DNA from: Vulcanimicrobiota bacterium
Lineage (GTDB): Bacteria > Vulcanimicrobiota > Vulcanimicrobiia > Vulcanimicrobiales > Vulcanimicrobiaceae
DNA: 6,026 nt
Assembly: GCA_019233415.1 (NCBI GenBank)
Contig: JAFAMK010000256.1
Location: 1 to 6,026, forward strand
Direction of reading: 5' to 3'
Shown here: piece after piece, positions 1-5,171 of the stretch
Layout: the number at the start of each line of letters is the position of its first letter
Numbering within the stretch: position 1 is the stretch's first letter
Made by a program: the position numbers and the translations under genes
The notes under the pieces: model-generated
Databases searched by the model: none
The model's input: the letters and a program-made list of their open reading frames with translations, nothing else
Told to the model about the DNA's origin: nothing

Positions 1-1
1 C

Positions 2-151
2 AACGCCGGCGCGATCTTCCCGCTCATCGCGAGCGGGATCGTCCTCGCGCTGGTCTACTACCGCACCGTCTCGCTCCCGGCGTCGATGATCACGCACGGG
101 CTCTTCAACGCGTTCACCGTCGTAGCAGTCCTCGTTTTTCACCAAACCTAG
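2..151 (+). CDS. CPBP family intramembrane metalloprotease, C-terminal fragment
   Basis: This is the last 49 codons of a gene that enters from the left edge and ends at TAG (149-151); the start and the first catalytic motifs lie outside the window. The visible peptide is a hydrophobic helix (IFPLIASGIVLALVYY), then R-T-V-SLPASMITHGLFNAF, then a second hydrophobic stretch. The pattern of a short basic turn, SL, a few residues, I, and then H-x3-N (H32 and N36 of the fragment) is the typical last motif of the CPBP/Abi family (PF02517), related to CAAX prenyl endopeptidase Rce1. In that family His and Asn of this motif sit in the membrane-embedded metal active site. Members cleave substrates within or near the membrane; some are linked to bacteriocin immunity or protein processing, but the substrate here cannot be told. 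The gene runs convergently to the minus-strand operon. Family assignment rests on one motif in a fragment. Confidence 0.8.
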   Translation, partial: NAGAIFPLIASGIVLALVYYRTVSLPASMITHGLFNAFTVVAVLVFHQT

Positions 152-183
152 GGGTTTTGCGCTCTGAACGAGCGCAAGAACCC
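151..183 (+). terminator. Long hairpin between convergent genes, possible terminator
   Basis: Bases 151-164 pair with 170-183 around the 5-base loop TGAAC. Of 14 positions, 12 are Watson-Crick pairs, one is a U-G wobble (156/178) and one is a G-A mismatch (154/180). The core is GCGCTC/GAGCGC. It fills nearly the whole gap between the CPBP stop (149-151) and the last codon of the opposing DUF2079 gene (189-191), which is where a shared terminator would be expected. In the minus-strand RNA the wobble becomes an A-C mismatch, so the fold is best for the plus-strand transcript. There is no U-tract on either side; the T run (155-158) is inside the stem. It is therefore not a classical intrinsic terminator and could be a U-less terminator or an mRNA 3'-end stabiliser. 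Confidence 0.5.
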
Positions 184-198
184 GCGCCCTACGGGCGC
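184..198. other. Small perfect hairpin at the end of the DUF2079 gene
   Basis: GCGCCC (184-189) and GGGCGC (193-198) form a perfect 6-bp GC stem with a 3-base loop. It lies directly beside the longer hairpin at 151-183 and includes the TAG stop codon of the minus-strand DUF2079 gene (189-191). Together they make tandem stems at the 3' end of the operon, which may help end or protect the transcript. In sequence of this GC content a 6-bp GC stem can also arise by chance. Confidence 0.3.
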
Positions 199-1448
199 CT
201 GCTGACGGGCACCCCACCGCACAGGACGGTGTCGGGCGGCCATGTGCCGAGGCCGAGCGAGGCGAAGAAGGCGCGCGGGTTCTTGTTGTAGGCGGGACAG
301 TAGCCGGTTTCGGTCGGATCGTACTTCGCGAGGATCACGTGCGGGTTCGCGGCGGCGACGACGTATGCGCCCTCGTTCGGGCGGTGGATGACGACGGTGT
401 CGTGCGCGTCGCGGAGCGCGGCGGCCGACGCGTAGGCGGCGCGGTCGACGACGAACGGCCAGCGCCCGAGCTTGAGTACCGTGTCGTTGAGGAACAGCGC
501 GCACAGCGCCGCGCAGGCCAGCATCGGCGTCGCGAACCGCGGTTGCTTCGCGACGACGTACGCGGACGCGAGCGCGGTTGCGGCGACGAGCGGCGCGGTC
601 CAGTGCGTCCCGATTCGCGCGATCGGGTAGGCCCACGGGCGGTTGAAGATAAGCTCGGCGACGAGCGGCGCAGCGAGCAGGAGCCGCCAGCGCAGCAGCA
701 GCGGCGCGAATGCGAACGGCGCGAGCAGCGCGGCGAAGAACGCGAGCTTCTGCAGCGGGTCGTCGACGTGCAGCGAGTAGCCGGGCAGTGACGGGCGCGC
801 GCCGCTCAGGTGCTCCACGACGACGAACGCGACGCCGTTGACGACCGCGAGCGCGACGATGCCGAGACCGATGCGCCGGTCCCACCACAGCGCGCACGCC
901 GCGCCGAACCAGGCCAGGAACAGCGCCTGATCTTCTTTCAGCCCGAGCAGCACCTGCGCGACGACGAGCGCGGGAACGAGCGCGCGCCGGCGCACCGCCA
1001 GCGCACCGAGCGCCGCGAGCAGCGGGACGAAGACGTTCTCCAAGAAGTTTCCGTAGGCAAGGCCCTGTGCCGACGGCGAGAGCAGGTATGCGATCCCGAC
1101 CACGCTCGCGCCGCGCGCATCGGCGCCGCACGCACGCGCGAACGCGCAGACCGCGAGCGCTGCGCCGGCGATCGCCAGCACCTGCACGACCAGCAGCGTC
1201 TGCGCGTACGGCAACGCGCCCATCAGCGGCACGAGCGCGAGCAGCACCCACGAGTCGTGCACCTGCAGATGCGGGCGGTACTCGGCACCGTTCCACGAGC
1301 CTCGGCCGTGCGCTTCGCCGACCAAGAACTGCACGAACGTCCCCGTGTCGGCGCCGTAGCGCAGCGCGTACAGCTTATTGAGATCGAGGAGAATGTAGAC
1401 GAGTGCGAATGCGGCGGCCGCGATGACGACGGCGCGGGTCGGCTTCAT
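189..1448 (-). CDS. DUF2079 family polytopic membrane protein
   Basis: A protein of 419 residues with about ten predicted membrane helices, starting at residues 5-22 and running to about 321, followed by a hydrophilic C-terminal part of roughly 90 residues. It resembles DUF2079 (PF09852): an early loop with GADTGTFVQ (D34), RPHLQVHDSW (H64), a KED motif after a helix (171-173), and GTHWTAPL (280-287) before the last helices. As I recall, DUF2079 is grouped with the GT-C fold glycosyltransferases, in which an acidic residue of the first extracytoplasmic loop is catalytic; D34 sits where such a residue would be. Function is otherwise unknown. The ATG (1448-1446) overlaps the glycosyltransferase stop as ATGA. 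No good Shine-Dalgarno lies at normal distance (a GGTGG is about 16 bases upstream), so translation probably depends on coupling. The neighbouring GT4 enzyme suggests glycan or lipid-linked sugar work, as inference. It is the last gene of the operon. Confidence 0.85.
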   Translation of the reverse strand: MKPTRAVVIAAAAFALVYILLDLNKLYALRYGADTGTFVQFLVGEAHGRGSWNGAEYRPHLQVHDSWVLLALVPLMGALPYAQTLLVVQVLAIAGAALAVCAFARACGADARGASVVGIAYLLSPSAQGLAYGNFLENVFVPLLAALGALAVRRRALVPALVVAQVLLGLKEDQALFLAWFGAACALWWDRRIGLGIVALAVVNGVAFVVVEHLSGARPSLPGYSLHVDDPLQKLAFFAALLAPFAFAPLLLRWRLLLAAPLVAELIFNRPWAYPIARIGTHWTAPLVAATALASAYVVAKQPRFATPMLACAALCALFLNDTVLKLGRWPFVVDRAAYASAAALRDAHDTVVIHRPNEGAYVVAAANPHVILAKYDPTETGYCPAYNKNPRAFFASLGLGTWPPDTVLCGGVPVSRRP

Positions 1449-2536
1449 CCGGCGGCTCGCCGTGCCACCGTGTCGTCGACGATCGCGCGCAGCGCCGCGA
1501 CGAACCGCTCCGGACGAAACTGCTCGGCGTGCGCGCGCAGCTGCGCCGGCGCGTAGCGCGCCGGGTCGAAGGTGCGGATCGCGGCGGCGAGCGACGCCGG
1601 CTCGGCCCGGTCGAAGAACGCGCCCGTCTCCCCCGCGACGATCGTTTCGAGCGCACCGCCCGCGGCGTAGGCGATCGTCGGCCGGCCGGCGGCGGCGGCC
1701 TCGAGCGGGACGAGCCCGAAGTCTTCTTCACCCGGCAAGATCGCCGCCCGCGCGCCGCCGACGAGCGCGTTGCGCGTCGCGTCGTCGACCGCGCCGTGGA
1801 ACGTCGTGCGCGTCCCGCGCGCGAGCGCTTCGAGCCGACGCCGATCCGGCCCGACGCCGACGACGTGGAGCGGAACGCCGGCCTGCGCACAGCCCGCGAT
1901 CGCGAGGTCGATCCGCTTGTACGGAAGCAGCCGCGAGACGACGACGTAGTAGTCGCCCTCACCCGCGCCCGGCGTGAAGCGATCGACGTCGACCGGGCAC
2001 GGCAGCACATCGGCGTCGCGCCCGTACCAGCGCTGCACGCGCTCCGCAACGTTGCGCGAGTTCGCGACGAACCGGGTCGGCCGCTGCGCCGCGCGCACGT
2101 CCCACGCCGCGAGCCGGCGAATCAGCGGCTGCGCGAGTCTGCCGATGCCGAAGCCGCCGACATAACGCGCCGCGTCGAACACGAAGCGCGAGACCGTATT
2201 GATGTAGCAGACGTGCACCGCGCCGGGCCGCACGAGCACGCCCTTCGCCCACGCGGTCGTCGACGAGACGACGACGTCGTACGCGCTCAGGTCGAAGGCC
2301 TCGAACGCGCGCGGATAGAGCGGCGCGTACGCGCGAAACAGGCGGTCGTGCAGCGGAAAGCGCTGCAGGAACGAGGTTCGCACGCGCGCCGCCGGCACGA
2401 GATCGCCGACGGCGCGCTCGTCGTAGAGCGCGGTGTAGACCGGCGCCTGTGGCCACGCACCGGCGACGTGCGCGAAGACGCGCTCGGCGCCGCCGCGCTG
2501 GTTCAAGTAATCGTGGACGAGCGCGGTCGCCGTCAG
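1445..2536 (-). CDS. GT4 family glycosyltransferase (WbaZ-like), CTG start
   Basis: A protein of 363 residues if translation starts at CTG 2536-2534. The N-terminus MTATALVHDYLNQRGGAERVF contains the nucleotide-sugar transferase opening LVHDYL-x2-RGGAERV typical of GT4 enzymes of the WbaZ/mannosyltransferase type. The GT-B C-terminal half has VSRLLPYKRIDLAI (R202 and K207, the donor phosphate-binding pair) and the E-x7-E motif in GEEDFGLVPLEA (E271, E279). The likely role is transfer of a sugar from an activated nucleotide donor to a lipid-linked or polysaccharide acceptor at the cytoplasmic membrane face; donor and acceptor are unknown. The open frame continues upstream to 2854, but that part is arginine-rich shadow of the M16-like gene. 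No ATG, GTG or TTG occurs in frame between that shadow and the conserved motif. CTG overlaps the previous TGA as CTGA and has a Shine-Dalgarno at 2551-2546. The usual His-Thr-Pro-Met-Arg-type segment reads INTVSR (112-117), a divergent variant. Confidence 0.9.
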   Translation of the reverse strand: MTATALVHDYLNQRGGAERVFAHVAGAWPQAPVYTALYDERAVGDLVPAARVRTSFLQRFPLHDRLFRAYAPLYPRAFEAFDLSAYDVVVSSTTAWAKGVLVRPGAVHVCYINTVSRFVFDAARYVGGFGIGRLAQPLIRRLAAWDVRAAQRPTRFVANSRNVAERVQRWYGRDADVLPCPVDVDRFTPGAGEGDYYVVVSRLLPYKRIDLAIAGCAQAGVPLHVVGVGPDRRRLEALARGTRTTFHGAVDDATRNALVGGARAAILPGEEDFGLVPLEAAAAGRPTIAYAAGGALETIVAGETGAFFDRAEPASLAAAIRTFDPARYAPAQLRAHAEQFRPERFVAALRAIVDDTVARRAAG

Positions 2537-3837
2537 TTTCGCGGCATCACCAAGGCGACGTCGAACCGCTGGAAGTAGCGCTTCGCGACGCGCTGCAGGT
2601 CGTTGCCGGTCACGCGGCCGATCGCGTCGCCGACCCCGTCGACCGCGTCGGCGTCGAGCCCGTGCGACACCGCGTTGCCGATCGCGAACGCGCGCTCGTC
2701 GAGCGAGACCGTTTCGAGCGCCCACTCGCCGCGCGCGGTCTCTTTGTAGCGCGCCAGGACGGACGCGGCGAGGGGTTTCGCCGACGCCGCCTTGACGACC
2801 GCGTCGACCGCTGCGAGCCCGACGCCGGGTTCGATCCGCGAGCCGTTGATCCACAGCGCGAACTGCGCCGGTGCCGCGTCGTAGCCGTAGATCGTCCCCG
2901 CGGTGCGGAAGACCGGCGGAATCGTCGTCGCGCCGACGCGGTCGAAGACGCTGCTCAAGATCGTGCGCATGACGAGCGCGGCCGGGAAGTCGCGGTCGCC
3001 GAGCGCCGGCGCCGCGAAGCCGAGGACGACGAACGGCGCGTAGACGTCGCGGTGTGTGACGATCCGTTTCGGGTGCGCGCCGATGGGGCGAATCGCGAGC
3101 GCGGCCGACGGCGCCGTTCCCGCCGGGAGCGCGCCGATCAGCGCACGGCTCGCAGCGTCGGTGGCATCGCCGGTCCGTCCGACGGCGGCGACGAACGCGC
3201 TGCCGCGCAGATACCAGCGCGCGTAGAACGCCTGCGCGTCAGCCGGCGCGAAACCGGCCAGCGACGAGGCGTTCCCGAGCGTCGGAAGCCCTGCGCCGTC
3301 GCGATAGAACGACGAGCGCAGCATCTCCAGGCCGACGAGCCGTCCGTCGGACTCGTCGTCGCCGATCCGCGCGGCGAGCGACATGCGCGCTGCGGCCAGC
3401 GTCGCCGGATCGAACGACGGCGCGGAGAGCGCGTGGGCGACGAGCGGCGCCGCGGTGGCGAGCGCCTCGGGCGTCCCTTCGAGGTAGAAGCGAACCTGCT
3501 GCGCGCCGAGCGTGTAGCTGATCGAGCCGCCACGCGCGTCGACCGCGTCGACGAGCGGCATCGCGGGACCGCCGCCGGCTGCCGGCTGGACCGGCGTCTG
3601 CAGCACGGCCTCGGCGACGAGCGCTGCGAGCCCGCTCTGCGCGGCGCTCTGGCGGTCGAGCCCGGCGTCGACGAACAGCTCGACCCCCGCCAGCGACGCG
3701 CCCTGGTCGGCGCGGACGTAGCCGCGCGCCCCGCCCAGATCGACGGCCGCCGTGCGTGGCGCGGCGGCCGGGGCGGGCGCGGCCAGCGCCAACGATGCGA
3801 CGCTACCGAGCAGCACTGCGGTGAGACGGCCGTTCAT
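2533..3837 (-). CDS. M16-like (insulinase family) secreted protein lacking the zinc motif, second of pair
   Basis: A protein of 434 residues. Residues 1-26 form a signal peptide (MNGR, hydrophobic core, alanine- and proline-rich end), so it acts outside the cytoplasm. The rest matches the two-domain M16B layout, usually about 400-450 residues: VELFVDAGL (52-60), SGLAALVAEAVL (68-79), SSFYRD (175-180) and FYARWYLRGSAFVAAVG (204-220) in the first half. The second half has FVVLGFAAPALGDRDFPA (269-286) and SLDERAFAIGNAVSHG (378-393), then VTGNDLQRVAKRYF. In active enzymes the segment at 68-79 reads SGLAHLLEHML; here the zinc positions are A72, A75 and E76, so no HxxEH. Such loss is normal in one subunit of a heterodimer. 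The ATG overlaps the preceding M16-like stop as ATGA, with GGGGAG six bases upstream, so equimolar synthesis with its partner is likely. Family is well supported; function is not known. Confidence 0.88.
   Translation of the reverse strand: MNGRLTAVLLGSVASLALAAPAPAAAPRTAAVDLGGARGYVRADQGASLAGVELFVDAGLDRQSAAQSGLAALVAEAVLQTPVQPAAGGGPAMPLVDAVDARGGSISYTLGAQQVRFYLEGTPEALATAAPLVAHALSAPSFDPATLAAARMSLAARIGDDESDGRLVGLEMLRSSFYRDGAGLPTLGNASSLAGFAPADAQAFYARWYLRGSAFVAAVGRTGDATDAASRALIGALPAGTAPSAALAIRPIGAHPKRIVTHRDVYAPFVVLGFAAPALGDRDFPAALVMRTILSSVFDRVGATTIPPVFRTAGTIYGYDAAPAQFALWINGSRIEPGVGLAAVDAVVKAASAKPLAASVLARYKETARGEWALETVSLDERAFAIGNAVSHGLDADAVDGVGDAIGRVTGNDLQRVAKRYFQRFDVALVMPRN
2546..2551 (-). promoter_or_regulatory. 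Ribosome binding site that supports the CTG start
   Basis: The minus strand reads GGTGAT here, followed by nine bases and then CTG (2536-2534). GGTGAT is an exact match to the 3' part of the extended Shine-Dalgarno consensus (GGAGGTGATC). The spacing is normal and it lies inside the last codons of the upstream M16-like gene. It is the best available ribosome site for the glycosyltransferase. Confidence 0.55.
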
Positions 3838-5171
3838 GCGTGGCTCCCCGTGGGGCGCGGCGTGGACTTGGTCACGGTGACGACCGCGGGTGCGGCCCCG
3901 AGGTACTTCGCCGCGATCTGGGCGACCGCGGCCGGCGTCAGCTTCGCGGCAAGCCCGAAGTAGCGCCCTTGCGTGCCGCCCTCGGAGGGCGCGTACGCCG
4001 CGTCGCCCTCGATCGTGTACCAGCCGTAGGTGTCGGCCAGCTCGGCGGGCGTCGCCATGTCGCCCAGCAGGCGGTAGACGAACGCCGCGCGCGCCGCCTC
4101 GAAGGCATCCGGCGCCATCGGCGTCGTCGCGCCGGCGATCGCGCGCTCGACGATCGGCCGTGCCGCCTCGGCACCGTCGCCGCTGATCGTCACGAGGAAG
4201 ACGCCGGGGTCGCGGTAGGTCACGAACTTCCCGGTCACGGTCGCCTTGTTGTTCCCGAGCGCCTTCGCGACGATCCCGGTCTTCGGCGTGAACAGCGCGT
4301 CGGCGACGAAGTCGAGCGCGGTCGCGGAGGCTTCGTCGGTAATCGGCGGCCCGACCCAGCCGAGTCCCGTCCCGGCGATGTTCCCCTCGCGGTGAAGCGG
4401 GTCGTTGGCCGCGCGCGCGGTCTGCGCGGCGGCCGGCTCGGGCGACGGGTCGGGGGCCGGACCGACCCGGCTCGCGACGTCGGAGAGCACCGCCGGATCG
4501 ACGTTCCCTGTCAGGATGAGGACGGCGTTCGTCGGGCGGAACGCGCGCTCGGCGAAGGCGCGAATGCGGTCGACCTTCGCGCCGGCCAGGTTCTCGGTGC
4601 TCCCGATCGTCCCGTCGTGGAGGGGGCCGGCGGCGAACAGCGCGGCGCCGAGGGCGTCTTCGATCGCCTCGGGTCCGACCGACCGGTAGAGGGAGTCGTC
4701 GCCGGAGTCGCGCTGCGCGATCTGCAGCCCCTGCGGGGTGACGACCGGGGCGAAGTAGTCGGCGGTCATGGCGCGGACGGTCTGTGCGACGCGGTCGGGC
4801 GGGACGAGCGCCGTGATCGCGAGGCTGTCGGGATAGGCGACGACGGTCAGCCGCCCGCCGAACCGGTCGACCAGCTGCCCGAGCGGGGTCCCGGTGATCG
4901 GGGTCGAGGCGGCGACGGTCGCCGCGGCAAGCCGCGAGAACCCGGGGACGGGGGTCGCGTCGAAGCCGCCGGCCGGCGCGCGGTACCACAGCGCGACCGC
5001 GGCCGCCGCCTGGGCCGGATCGGGCCGGACTTCGTAGACGACCCCGCTCGGCAGCCGGCCGTCACCGGGCATGCCGGTCGGCGCGCTTTGAGCGACCGCG
5101 CTGGCGGTTGCTCCGGAGACGAGAAGGGCCGCGGAGACCGCGGCCCTCAGACCCGTGCGGAACACGCTCAC
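3834..5171 (-). CDS. M16-like (insulinase family) secreted protein lacking the zinc motif, first of pair
   Basis: A protein of 445 residues when started at GTG 5171-5169. A signal peptide is visible (MSVFRTGLRAAVSAALLVSG, then ATASAVAQ), with likely cleavage near AVA-Q28, so the protein is exported. The M16 fold is suggested by VALWYRAPAGG (59-69), PGFSRLAAATVAAST (76-90), RFGGRLTVVAYPDSLAITALVP (103-124), AERAFRPTNAVLILTGNVDP (207-226) as the end of the first half, and a second half with FVTYRDPGVFLVTISG and LTPAAVAQIAAKYL (411-424). Active M16 enzymes read GLAHLLEHMLFKGT at the place of 77-90; here the ligands are replaced by R80, A83 and A84. No other HxxEH or HxxE pair exists in the protein. 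The GTG overlaps the FtsH stop as GTGA, with GGAG five bases upstream; a second in-frame GTG at 5165 is a possible alternative. Proposed role: non-catalytic partner in an envelope complex, as inference. Confidence 0.85.
   Translation of the reverse strand: MSVFRTGLRAAVSAALLVSGATASAVAQSAPTGMPGDGRLPSGVVYEVRPDPAQAAAAVALWYRAPAGGFDATPVPGFSRLAAATVAASTPITGTPLGQLVDRFGGRLTVVAYPDSLAITALVPPDRVAQTVRAMTADYFAPVVTPQGLQIAQRDSGDDSLYRSVGPEAIEDALGAALFAAGPLHDGTIGSTENLAGAKVDRIRAFAERAFRPTNAVLILTGNVDPAVLSDVASRVGPAPDPSPEPAAAQTARAANDPLHREGNIAGTGLGWVGPPITDEASATALDFVADALFTPKTGIVAKALGNNKATVTGKFVTYRDPGVFLVTISGDGAEAARPIVERAIAGATTPMAPDAFEAARAAFVYRLLGDMATPAELADTYGWYTIEGDAAYAPSEGGTQGRYFGLAAKLTPAAVAQIAAKYLGAAPAVVTVTKSTPRPTGSHA
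3844..3849 (-). promoter_or_regulatory. Ribosome binding site of the second M16-like gene
   Basis: The minus strand reads GGGGAG, then CCACGC, then ATG (3837-3835). This is a good Shine-Dalgarno at 6-base spacing inside the 3' end of the first M16-like gene. It fixes the internal ATG as the start, although the open frame runs on to 4989 as shadow of the upstream gene. Confidence 0.65.

Noticed and set aside
148..1296. A 382-codon minus-strand frame overlapping the DUF2079 gene
   Set aside because: It is an Arg/Ala-rich off-frame reading of the same strand; the DUF2079 frame has clear membrane helices and motifs.
2256..2285. GTCGTCGACGAGACGACGACGTCG, looks like an inverted or triplet repeat or an operator
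   Set aside because: It encodes the conserved Tyr-Asp-Val-Val-Val-Ser-Ser-Thr-Thr segment of the glycosyltransferase; GTC/GAC repetition follows from codon preference.
2537..2854. N-terminal extension of the glycosyltransferase frame up to an ATG at 2854
   Set aside because: The first 106 residues are Arg-rich without domain character and lie wholly within the M16-like gene in another frame; the family motif starts only after CTG 2536.
2449..3963. A 504-codon plus-strand open frame opposite the M16-like genes
   Set aside because: The product is extremely Arg/Asp/Glu-rich with no fold-like hydrophobic pattern; it is the antisense shadow that high-GC codon use creates over the real minus-strand genes.
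3838..4989. N-terminal extension of the second M16-like frame, as a possible M16 fusion
   Set aside because: The extension is Arg/Asp-rich shadow of the first M16-like gene; the signal peptide and Shine-Dalgarno place the start at 3837.
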